Shown piece by piece: positions 11,259-18,183 of a DNA stretch of 18,183 bases (its first letter is position 1; each line of letters opens with the position of its first letter). Under the pieces are notes generated by a model. That model saw nothing but the letters and a program-made list of their open reading frames with translations, was not told the origin of the DNA and did not search any database. The stretch is from JAKAGE01 sp035541415 (lineage in GTDB: Bacteria; Patescibacteriota; Minisyncoccia; UBA6257; 2-01-FULL-56-20): NCBI GenBank assembly GCA_035541415.1, contig DATKNI010000023.1:1-18183 (forward strand), read 5' to 3'. Position numbers and translations under genes: made by a program.

Positions 11259-13532
11259 ATGTCGCATCAGTTCGTGAGCGTGCGCAAGCGGGACGGACGG
11301 GTTGTCCCCTTTGATCAGTCAAAAATAACCAATGCCATCGCAAAAGCGATGCATGTCACCGGCGAAGCGAGCCATAAAAATGACGCCGAGAAGGTGTCCG
11401 AGCAGGTCGTTGCGGCCCTCGTGAAGAAATTCCCCGAAGCGCACACTCCGACGATTGAAGAGATCCAAGACGTGGTTGAAACCGAGCTCATCGTGATGGA
11501 CTACCCGCGGACCGCCAAGGCCTATATCCTTTATCGCAATGAACGCGCCAAGGTGCGCGAAAAGAAGCAGGAGGTTCCGGAGCGGGTGCGCGAACTCGCC
11601 GAAGCAAGCAAAAAATATTTCCGGAATGCGCTCGCCGAATTCGTCTATTATAGGAGCTATTCAAAATGGATCCCGGAAGAAGGACGCCGCGAAACTTGGA
11701 TCGAAACGGTGGATCGCTACATTTCTTTCATGAAAGAAAAGATCGGCGACGCCTTGAGCGCGGAAGAATATGCGGAAATCCGCGAAGCGATCCTCCGCCA
11801 GGAAGCGATGCCATCGATGCGGCTTCTCCAGTTCGCCGGAAAAGCAGCGCGCACGACAAATGTGTGCGCATTCAACTGCTCATACATTGCGCCGCGCAAG
11901 ATCGAGGACTTTGCCGAAATCATGTACATCTCGATGTGCGGAACCGGCGTCGGCTTCTCGGTCGAAAGCCACAACGTCCAGCATCTTCCTCAAATCAAAA
12001 AGCAAACGGGCAAGAAATTGCCGACGCACGCGATCGCCGACAGCAAGGAAGGCTGGTGCGAGGCACTCACCCTCGGCCTAAAGACATGGTTCGACGGCAA
12101 AGATATCGATTTTGATTTCTCCGGAATCCGTCCGGCCGGCGCGCGCCTCAAAACGATGGGCGGCAAGAGCTCCGGCCCGGAACCATTGCGCTCCCTCCTT
12201 TCATTTGCCCGCGCAAAAATATTGAAGAAGCAAAACCGCCGCCTTTCCAACATCGACGTGCACGACATCTGCTGCAAAATCGGCGAGATCGTCGTCGCGG
12301 GCGGCGTCCGCCGGAGCGCGATGATTTCCCTCTCCGATCTTGATGACGCCGAAATGCGCGACGCAAAAACCGGGCAGTTCTATTTCACCGAATCGCAGCG
12401 TTCGATGGCGAATAACTCGGCGGTCTACTCGGAAAAACCGAACTCAACCGAATTCCTCGATGAATGGATGGCGCTCGCAAAAAGCGGCACCGGCGAACGC
12501 GGCATTTTTAACCGCGGCAGCCTCGTGTTCCAAATGCCGCCGCGCCGCCTCAAGCAATTGAGCCGCGACGCGATGGCGAACATCGGCACGAATCCGTGCG
12601 GCGAGATCCTCCTCCAGCCCAAGGAATTCTGCAACCTTTCGGAAGTCGTCGCCCGCGCCGATGACACGGAAGAGTCGCTCCTCCGCAAGATCCGCATCGC
12701 GACGATCCTCGGCACCTACCAATCAACGCTCACCTATTTCCCCTTCCTTTCCAAGGAATGGAGCGATAACTGCAACCGCGAGCGCCTGCTCGGCGTTTCG
12801 GTCACCGGCCAGTGGGACTGCCCCGCGGTCCGCAATGCGGACGTGCTCAAGCGCCTCCGCGCGCGCGCCATCGAAGTAAACAAGGAATACGCCTCCCGGT
12901 TCGGCATCACGCCGTCGGTATCAATCACCTGCGTGAAACCGTCCGGCACGGTTTCGCAAACCGTCGATGCCGCATCGGGCCTCCATGCGCGGCACGCCAA
13001 ATATTACATCCGCCGCGTGCGCATTTCGGCAACCGACTCGCTCTTCCAGATGATGAAAGACCAAAAGATCCCGTACTTCCCCGAAGTCGGCCAATCGCTT
13101 TCGGCGGCGAGCACATACGTGTTTGAGTTTCCGGTGAAAGCTCCGGAGGGCGCGATCGTGAAAGACGACCTCACGGCGCTCGACCAGCTCGAATATTGGA
13201 AGACGGTCAAAATGAATTACACCGAACACAATCCCTCCGTCACGGTATCCGTCGGCAATGATGAATGGATTGCCGTTGCGAATTGGCTGTACGAAAACTG
13301 GAACATGATCGGCGGCCTTTCATTCCTGCCGCGCGAAGAGCACGCCTATCTTCTTGCGCCATATGAAGAAATCACAAAAGAACGCTACGAAGAGATGACG
13401 TCCAAAATGCCTCCGATTGATTTCTCGCAGATTCTTCTCTACGAACACGACGACGGGACCGATGTCAAAAAAGAACTTGCGTGCGCCGGCGGCGTGTGCG
13501 AGATCGATGACATACCTGTTGTGGCGAAATAA
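11259..13532 (+). CDS. nrdJ: Adenosylcobalamin-dependent ribonucleoside-triphosphate reductase (class II)
   Basis: Reduces ribonucleotides to deoxyribonucleotides through an adenosylcobalamin-generated thiyl radical. An ATP-cone is at the N-terminus (about 4-100: VSVRKRDGRVVPFDQSKI to AKAYILYRNERAKV). The catalytic residues match Lactobacillus RTPR: C207 in FNCSYIAP, the radical Cys447 with Asn445 and Glu449 in NPCGEI, partner C458 in FCNLSE, and the C-terminal shuttle pair C742 and C747 (CAGGVC). Other core motifs are MCGTGVGFS and VKPSGTVSQ. The chosen ATG gives 757 aa, close to the 739 of RTPR plus the ATP-cone. Open reading continues upstream to 11061, with another ATG at 11160, but those residues are Lys-rich and unlike the family. 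No intein is present. No strong promoter or Shine-Dalgarno is visible. It is divergent from btuR. Confidence 0.95.
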   Translation: MSHQFVSVRKRDGRVVPFDQSKITNAIAKAMHVTGEASHKNDAEKVSEQVVAALVKKFPEAHTPTIEEIQDVVETELIVMDYPRTAKAYILYRNERAKVREKKQEVPERVRELAEASKKYFRNALAEFVYYRSYSKWIPEEGRRETWIETVDRYISFMKEKIGDALSAEEYAEIREAILRQEAMPSMRLLQFAGKAARTTNVCAFNCSYIAPRKIEDFAEIMYISMCGTGVGFSVESHNVQHLPQIKKQTGKKLPTHAIADSKEGWCEALTLGLKTWFDGKDIDFDFSGIRPAGARLKTMGGKSSGPEPLRSLLSFARAKILKKQNRRLSNIDVHDICCKIGEIVVAGGVRRSAMISLSDLDDAEMRDAKTGQFYFTESQRSMANNSAVYSEKPNSTEFLDEWMALAKSGTGERGIFNRGSLVFQMPPRRLKQLSRDAMANIGTNPCGEILLQPKEFCNLSEVVARADDTEESLLRKIRIATILGTYQSTLTYFPFLSKEWSDNCNRERLLGVSVTGQWDCPAVRNADVLKRLRARAIEVNKEYASRFGITPSVSITCVKPSGTVSQTVDAASGLHARHAKYYIRRVRISATDSLFQMMKDQKIPYFPEVGQSLSAASTYVFEFPVKAPEGAIVKDDLTALDQLEYWKTVKMNYTEHNPSVTVSVGNDEWIAVANWLYENWNMIGGLSFLPREEHAYLLAPYEEITKERYEEMTSKMPPIDFSQILLYEHDDGTDVKKELACAGGVCEIDDIPVVAK

Positions 13533-13538
13533 GCACAT

Positions 13539-13569
13539 AAAAACTCCCGCATCGTACGCGGGAGTTTTT
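13539..13569. terminator. Bidirectional terminator between nrdJ and eno
   Basis: AAAAACTCCCGC and GCGGGAGTTTTT form a perfect 12-bp stem around the 7-nt loop ATCGTAC. The A and T tracts serve both strands. It lies 6 bp after the nrdJ stop and 1 bp before the end of the convergent enolase gene. Confidence 0.93.
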
Positions 13570-13570
13570 A

Positions 13571-14767
13571 TTATCGCGCTTCGTGTTCAATTTCGATCAG
13601 GCGATTGTACTTGGCAACCCGTTCCCCGCGGGCCGGAGCGCCGAGCTTGATGCCATCGGCACGCACGCCCCAGGCAAAGTCCGCGATAAAGCTGTCATTC
13701 GTTTCGCCGCTGCGATGCGAGGCCACCACCTTCCAACCGTACTGCCGGGCGGCCCGCACGGCGTCTAATGCTTCGCTCACGCTGCCAATCTGGTTCGGCT
13801 TGATGATCACCGCATTGACGCTCTCCTCGGCGTCTGCGCGCTCCATACGGCGCACATTCGTTGTCGTGAGGTCGTCGCCCGCGATCCACGTCTCTTTGCC
13901 GTATTTTTCCGTTAGAACCGCGAAGTCCTCGAACTGCTCCTCCGGGAACGGGTCTTCAAGGTAAAGCGGCCTTACGGCAGTTGTGAACTTTTTATAAAAA
14001 TGCATTAAGTCTTCTTTGGACAGCCTGGCATCGGTCGCGGCGGCATCAAGGCCAAAATCGATCGCTTTGCCAAGACGGAGCTGTTTGGCAATTTTCTGGA
14101 GGATCCGGAACGGCTCCAAATCGTCTTTAAAATCAGGCGCATAACCGCCCTCGTCGCCAATGTTCGTCGCCACCTTCCCCTTGGTACGTGCGAGCATCGC
14201 GCCGAGCGCATGATAGAGAGTCGTGCCAATCTCAACAGATGCTTTGACGCTTTTTGTTTTTGGAATTATTAAATATTCCTGAAAATGCAGATTGTTGCCG
14301 GCGTGGAGGCCGCCGTTCACCACATTCATGAATAGCCGCGGCGCGCCGGGCTTAACCGGATCCCCGCTGCGGGATTTGCCTTCATGCAGATAAACGTCAT
14401 TCACGTGTTTCCATAATGGGACTTTCTTGACCTTCGCGCTTGCGCGCAAAAACGCCATCGAAGCCGCGAGGATCGCATTCGCGCCCAATTTCTTTTTATT
14501 CGGCGCGCCATCAAGCCGGATCAAAAAATCATCGAGCGCTGTTTGGCTCGCAAAGTTTTTGCCGCGGAGCTTGGGCGCGATGACTTTGTTTATATTCCGC
14601 ACAGCCTGGGCGGCGGGTAATGAAAGCGCTTCGTGGAAGCCCGTGCTTTTCCCCTGCGGCACGGAATCCACGGCGTACGCGCCATCAGCCAAAACCATCC
14701 GCACGCCCACCGTCCACATCCCCCGGGAATCCAGGACCTCTCGGGCATCGAGGGATTTTATTTTCAT
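13571..14767 (-). CDS. eno: Enolase, short and divergent
   Basis: Interconverts 2-phosphoglycerate and PEP with Mg2+. Catalytic and ligand residues are in place: H155 (NGGLHAGNN), E164 (FQEYLIIP), E206 (GDEGGYAP), Mg ligands D241, E271 (LEDPF) and D298 (GDDLTTTN), K323 (IIKPNQIG), the H351-R-S motif (SHRSGETND) and K374 (IKLGAPARGER). Deviations: LDSRGMWTVGV replaces the usual LDSRGNPTVEV, and the mobile loop reads VPQGKSTG, so the Ser that contributes to the second Mg2+ site (Ser39 in yeast) is Gln38. At 398 aa it is about 30 shorter than typical. The ATG is 1 bp after the dehydrogenase stop, so the two are co-translated. An inactive or specialised enolase-superfamily member is possible, but conservation of both catalytic residues favours true enolase. 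Confidence 0.9.
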   Translation of the reverse strand: MKIKSLDAREVLDSRGMWTVGVRMVLADGAYAVDSVPQGKSTGFHEALSLPAAQAVRNINKVIAPKLRGKNFASQTALDDFLIRLDGAPNKKKLGANAILAASMAFLRASAKVKKVPLWKHVNDVYLHEGKSRSGDPVKPGAPRLFMNVVNGGLHAGNNLHFQEYLIIPKTKSVKASVEIGTTLYHALGAMLARTKGKVATNIGDEGGYAPDFKDDLEPFRILQKIAKQLRLGKAIDFGLDAAATDARLSKEDLMHFYKKFTTAVRPLYLEDPFPEEQFEDFAVLTEKYGKETWIAGDDLTTTNVRRMERADAEESVNAVIIKPNQIGSVSEALDAVRAARQYGWKVVASHRSGETNDSFIADFAWGVRADGIKLGAPARGERVAKYNRLIEIEHEAR

Positions 14768-14768
14768 G

Positions 14769-15761
14769 TTATTGGGGTTTCACAACGTTAATGGGCGCGC
14801 CGTTTACGAACGCAACAATATTATCGATCGTCGTGTCGAGCATGCGGATGAACGCTTCTTTGGTGTTGAAAGCGTTGTGCGGCGTAACAATCACGTTCGA
14901 CATCATATAGAGCTCTTTCATGGTGTCCATGTTGCCCGCTTTCATGGCGGCTTCTTCTTCGAGCACATCGAGGCCTGCACCGCCGAGCTGGCCGCTCTTC
15001 AACGCGGAAAGCACCGCCGCCGTTTCGACGATGGCGCCGCGAGCGGTGTTGATGAGATAGGCGCCCTTCTTCACAAGGCCAATATTATTCGCATTGATGA
15101 GGTGGTGCGTGGAAGGAAGATACGGCGCATGAACCGTGATCACGTCGCTCTGCGCGAGAAGATCTTCGAGCGAGAGGTACGGGAAGCCCATTTCCTTTGC
15201 GAACGCATCGTCGTGGAAAACGTCATACGCAATGATATTCATGCCGAAACCTTTTCCCATGCGAACGGCATGCTTGCCGATGCGGCCGGTTCCGAGAACG
15301 CCGAGCGTTTTCCCGGCGAGGTCAAATCCGGTGAGGCCATCCGTGGTGAATTTCCCTTCGCGGCGGATGCGGTCGCGCGACTCGCAAATTTTGCGCGAAA
15401 GCGAAAGCAGCAGCGCAAACGCAAATTCGGCAACCGTGTTCTCGCCATAGGCAGGGACCGACGAAACCGGGATCCCGCGCGCGGCGGCGGCTTGCAAATC
15501 GATGTGGTCAAAACCAGTGGAAATGGTCGTCACAAATTTTACGTTCGGAAGCGCGGCGAGCGTCTCTCCGCTCACCGTGGAATCCATGAAAACTCCCATG
15601 ATGTCGAAGTCTTTTGCCGCCGGAACCTGCTGCGGCGTCACCGTGCAGTTTTCAAAACTCAATGCAACGCCTGCCGCCTTCAATTTTTCGCTTGAACGGA
15701 GATATTGCTCCCCGACTTCGCCCCAATGACCGCAATTAAAGATAGTTGCTTTGTGTGCCAT
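14769..15761 (-). CDS. D-2-hydroxyacid dehydrogenase, probably D-lactate dehydrogenase
   Basis: NAD-dependent cytoplasmic reductase of 2-keto acids. The 330-aa protein has the catalytic domain at both ends (about 1-100 and 300-330) around a Rossmann domain with GVLGTGRIGKH (154-164). Asp180 ends the second strand (IIAYD), favouring NAD over NADP. The catalytic triad is R241 (NTARGAIV), E268 (LDVLEEE) and H295 (TPHNAF). Length and motifs fit D-lactate dehydrogenase, but 3-phosphoglycerate or other 2-hydroxyacid dehydrogenases cannot be excluded; there is no ACT domain, which argues against long SerA. I chose ATG at 15761: TATAAT lies six bases before it, and the longer reading to 15863 is Arg-rich and runs back into ppsA. 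It is followed directly by eno, and placed after ppsA, which suggests a job at pyruvate. Confidence 0.9.
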   Translation of the reverse strand: MAHKATIFNCGHWGEVGEQYLRSSEKLKAAGVALSFENCTVTPQQVPAAKDFDIMGVFMDSTVSGETLAALPNVKFVTTISTGFDHIDLQAAAARGIPVSSVPAYGENTVAEFAFALLLSLSRKICESRDRIRREGKFTTDGLTGFDLAGKTLGVLGTGRIGKHAVRMGKGFGMNIIAYDVFHDDAFAKEMGFPYLSLEDLLAQSDVITVHAPYLPSTHHLINANNIGLVKKGAYLINTARGAIVETAAVLSALKSGQLGGAGLDVLEEEAAMKAGNMDTMKELYMMSNVIVTPHNAFNTKEAFIRMLDTTIDNIVAFVNGAPINVVKPQ

Positions 15762-15767
15762 ATGGCT

Positions 15768-15776
15768 ATTATACCA
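15768..15776 (-). promoter_or_regulatory. Extended -10 box of the dehydrogenase-eno operon (leaderless geometry)
   Basis: TGGTATAAT on the minus strand: an extended -10 with a perfect TATAAT (15773-15768) ending 6 nt before the ATG at 15761. There is no -35, as the ppsA terminator occupies that position. Confidence 0.65.
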
Positions 15777-15779
15777 TGC

Positions 15780-15808
15780 GATAACAAAGCGGCGCCCGCA
15801 GGCGCCGC
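15780..15808 (-). terminator. Terminator of ppsA
   Basis: A perfect 8-bp GC stem GCGGCGCC/GGCGCCGC (15789-15796 and 15801-15808) with a 4-nt loop, then TTTGTTATC on the minus strand. It is 11 bp after the ppsA stop and directly abuts the next promoter. Confidence 0.75.
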
Positions 15809-15819
15809 ATGCTGTATCT

Positions 15820-18183
15820 TTATTTTCTCCTCGCCATCCTCTTCTCCTCCTCCGCGATCGCAACGGTCGTGCGCACGACGGTGTCGGGATTCAGGGAAAC
15901 GCTTTCGATCCCCTTGCTCACGAGGAACTGCGCAAAGTCCGGATAATCGGACGGGCCCTGGCCGCAGATGCCGATGTATTTCTTGCGCTTGCGGCACTTT
16001 GCGATAATTTCGGCAATCAATCGTTCGACGGCGGGGTTCTTTTCATTTGCGATCTTCGTCACGATGCCCGAATCGCGGTCGAGGCCGAGGGTGAGCTGGG
16101 TGAGATCGTTTGAGCCGATCGACATGCCGTCGAAAATGTCGAGGAACTGGTCCGCCATTAAAACATTCGAAGGGATTTCGCACATCACGTAAATCGGCGT
16201 CATCGCAACGCGCTTCCCTTTTGCCGAATGCACGGCGGAGCGCAAGAAGTGCTTGAACGATTTGGTTTTCGCGATGTAATTCGTGATGAGGCCCGCTTCC
16301 GCCATCGCTGCCTGCACCTTGATGCCTTCCTCCACGGTGCGGCAGAACGGCACCATCGGGATCACATTCGTGAGGCCCATCGTTTCGCGCACTTTCTTCA
16401 CGGCGGCGGCTTCGAGCATGAACGCGGGCTTGAATTTTGGATCATAGTACCGCGATGCGCCGCGCCAGCCGATCATCGGATTCTCTTCGCGCGGTTCGTA
16501 CGCCTCTCCGCCAAGGAGCGTGCGGTATTCGTTCGTCTTGAAATCCGAGAAGCGCACGATCACGTGGTGCGGATAGAATGCCGCGCCGATTTTTGCGATG
16601 CCGAATGCGAGATTATCAACGTAATATTCTTTCGGGTCGCGCCAGCCCGTCATTTTCTTTTCAATGGCGCGCCGCACCGAAGGCGCGAGCGATCCCATAT
16701 TGAGGAGCGCCATCGGATGGAGGCCCATCTTGGATGCGATGATGAACTCCTCGCGCGCAAGGCCGACGCCGGAATTCGGCAGGAACGACGTTTCGAACGC
16801 CGTATCCGGGATCGCCACATTGACCATCACTTTGGTCTTCGGCTTGGGGATCTTTTTCAAGTCATGCTCGATGACTTTAACCTTGAGCACTCCTTTGTAG
16901 ATGTTTCCGGCGCTCCCCGTCGTGTCAACCGTGATTGGCTCGCCGGTCTTCAAAACGCGCGTGGCTTTTTCGGTGCCAACCACCGCCGGAATGCCGAGCT
17001 CGCGCGAGACGATTGCCGCGTGCGACGTGCGGCCGCCCTTGTCCGTCACGATCGCCGAAGCCATCTTCATGATCGGCTCCCAGTCGGGGTCGGTCATCGT
17101 CGTCACGAGCACTTCGCCCTTGCGGAACTCGCCGATGTGCTTCGTGTCCATGATCACATGCGCCTTGCCGGTTGCAATCTTCGATCCGACCGATGCGCCG
17201 CTCACGAGAACGTCGCGCGCTCCGCCAATCAATTGATATTCCTTAACTTTTGAAAAGTCGCGGCCGGCATGCACCGTTTCGGGCCGCGCCTGAACGATGA
17301 AAAGTTCGCCCGTTTCGCCGTCTTTCGCCCACTCCATATCCATCGGCGTCCACTTCTTATAGTGTTCCGTGTAGTGCTCTTCGATGATCGTCCCCCACGT
17401 GGCGAGCTGCTGCACCTCCTTGTCGCTCAAAACGAACGTCGTCCGCTCGCGCTCGCTTGTCGGAATGATCTTCGTCTGTTCGATCGCCTCGCCGTGATGG
17501 TAGATCATCTTGCGGAGCTTCACGCCAAGCTTCTTGTCGATGATCGGATTTTGGACGTGGTCCTTTAGTCCCTCTTTCCAGATGAAGAATTCATCAGGCG
17601 TCACTTCGCCTTTTACGATCATTTCGCCGAGGCCCCATGAGCCGTTGATGATGACGACGTTCGGGAAGCCGGACTCGGTGTCGAGCGAGAACATGACGCC
17701 CGAACACGCCTTATCGGATCGGACCATTTTCTGGACGCCGGCCGAGAGCGCGATTTTCAAATGATCGAAGCCGCGGTCGGCGCGATATGAAATGGCGCGG
17801 TCGGTAAAGAGCGATGCCATCGTGGCGCGCACGGCCACCAAAACCTCATCCGCTCCGCGGATGCCAAGATAGCTTTCCTGCTCTCCCGCAAAGCTTGCGC
17901 CGGGGAGGTCTTCTGCCGTCGCGGACGAACGCACGGCGACGTCTGCATTCTTGCCGTACCGTTTTTCGAGCTCGCGGTAAGCCTGTACAATTTCCGCGGA
18001 AAGATCTTCTGGAAATTCCTTGTGCTGGATCGCAGCCCGGATTGCGCGGCCGCGGCGGGAAAGATCCTGCAGGTTCTTGGTATCAAGCCCCCGCAAAGTG
18101 TCTTTTATATATTTATCGAGGCCGGTTGCTTCCAAAAAATAGAAATAGGCTGCGGCCGTCACGACAAAACCCGAGGGCACCGG
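15820..18183 (-). CDS. ppsA: Phosphoenolpyruvate synthase (5' end outside window)
   Basis: Makes PEP from pyruvate and ATP (giving AMP and Pi). The frame is open to the window edge, and the first codons (PVPSGFVVTA) correspond to the conserved start of the family about 30-40 residues in, so the true start lies beyond 18183. Counting from the GTG at 18180: the ATP-binding domain includes VAVRSSATAEDLPGASFAG (about 81-99); the phosphohistidine domain has GGRTSHAAIVSRELGIPAV with His387; the C-terminal PEP-binding barrel has GVGLAREEF, GSNDLTQLTLGLDRDSG and Cys739 in GICGQGPSDYPDFAQF. These match PpsA rather than pyruvate phosphate dikinase (the CGQxPSDxPDF form). Visible length (787 residues) plus the missing start is near the family's 790-830. 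It has its own terminator, so is a separate transcript from the dehydrogenase-eno pair. Confidence 0.95.
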   Translation of the reverse strand, partial: PVPSGFVVTAAAYFYFLEATGLDKYIKDTLRGLDTKNLQDLSRRGRAIRAAIQHKEFPEDLSAEIVQAYRELEKRYGKNADVAVRSSATAEDLPGASFAGEQESYLGIRGADEVLVAVRATMASLFTDRAISYRADRGFDHLKIALSAGVQKMVRSDKACSGVMFSLDTESGFPNVVIINGSWGLGEMIVKGEVTPDEFFIWKEGLKDHVQNPIIDKKLGVKLRKMIYHHGEAIEQTKIIPTSERERTTFVLSDKEVQQLATWGTIIEEHYTEHYKKWTPMDMEWAKDGETGELFIVQARPETVHAGRDFSKVKEYQLIGGARDVLVSGASVGSKIATGKAHVIMDTKHIGEFRKGEVLVTTMTDPDWEPIMKMASAIVTDKGGRTSHAAIVSRELGIPAVVGTEKATRVLKTGEPITVDTTGSAGNIYKGVLKVKVIEHDLKKIPKPKTKVMVNVAIPDTAFETSFLPNSGVGLAREEFIIASKMGLHPMALLNMGSLAPSVRRAIEKKMTGWRDPKEYYVDNLAFGIAKIGAAFYPHHVIVRFSDFKTNEYRTLLGGEAYEPREENPMIGWRGASRYYDPKFKPAFMLEAAAVKKVRETMGLTNVIPMVPFCRTVEEGIKVQAAMAEAGLITNYIAKTKSFKHFLRSAVHSAKGKRVAMTPIYVMCEIPSNVLMADQFLDIFDGMSIGSNDLTQLTLGLDRDSGIVTKIANEKNPAVERLIAEIIAKCRKRKKYIGICGQGPSDYPDFAQFLVSKGIESVSLNPDTVVRTTVAIAEEEKRMARRK

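Noticed and set aside
14398..14413. parS-like sequence containing TTCACGTG inside eno
   Set aside because: Only one half and the core match the TGTTTCACGTGAAACA consensus, and the site is in a coding region.
14427..15695. Long open frame on + (422 codons) across eno and the dehydrogenase gene
   Set aside because: It is antisense to two well-identified genes and its translation is rich in Arg, His and Ala without any domain; a GC-driven shadow.
16228..17253. 341-codon frame on + within ppsA
   Set aside because: Antisense to conserved PpsA domains; Arg/His-rich translation typical of a shadow frame.
1..18183. CRISPR array, transposase or integrase
   Set aside because: No regularly spaced repeat-spacer pattern and no ORF with transposase or recombinase motifs was seen on either strand.

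Overview
The window reads as a piece of a small-genome bacterium of the Candidate Phyla Radiation (Patescibacteria, Parcubacteria-like). This is an inference from gene content and protein style. IF-2 is short and lacks the usual N-terminal domains. The (p)ppGpp enzyme lacks its C-terminal regulatory domains. PyrD is a class-2-type enzyme carrying a Cys at the catalytic position. Ribonucleotide reductase is B12-dependent, intergenic gaps are tight, and several housekeeping proteins are shortened or divergent. Base composition looks moderately GC-rich in genes and AT-rich between them. All genes read through with the standard code, yet none of the 16 stop codons is TGA.

Layout, left to right. 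(1) 2-4141: the C-terminus of DNA topoisomerase I and a HD-synthetase-TGS (p)ppGpp enzyme (rel) on +, converging on a parA-parB partition operon on -. parA diverges from a tRNA-Leu(CAA) through two interlocked promoters. (2) 4181-5977: a large membrane-anchored extracytoplasmic protein with a probable CBM9/DOMON-like domain, and a 57-aa two-helix membrane protein, both on -. (3) 6001-7177: an accessory-looking patch. It holds an orphan 118-aa gene with its own promoter, Shine-Dalgarno and terminator, dispersed T-arm-like repeats, a partial copy of the tRNA-Leu(UAA) 3' end, a 114-bp inverted repeat abutting the intact tRNA-Leu(UAA), and a 54-aa Cys-rich protein behind an operator-like palindrome. 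(4) 7248-9245: infB-rbfA-tRNA-Cys on -, the tRNA overlapping the rbfA stop. (5) 9264-13569: btuR-pyrD on -, divergent from adenosylcobalamin-dependent nrdJ on +. (6) 13571-18183: ppsA, a D-2-hydroxyacid dehydrogenase and enolase on -.

Functional links. BtuR makes the cofactor used by its divergent neighbour NrdJ. PpsA, the dehydrogenase (probably D-lactate) and enolase sit around the PEP/pyruvate node. InfB, RbfA and a tRNA form a translation unit.

The most notable pattern is promoter geometry. At rel, the 524-aa gene, the 57-aa gene and the dehydrogenase gene, the -10 hexamer ends exactly 6 nt before the ATG, which predicts leaderless mRNAs. Clear Shine-Dalgarno sequences occur only at the two orphan genes of region 3.
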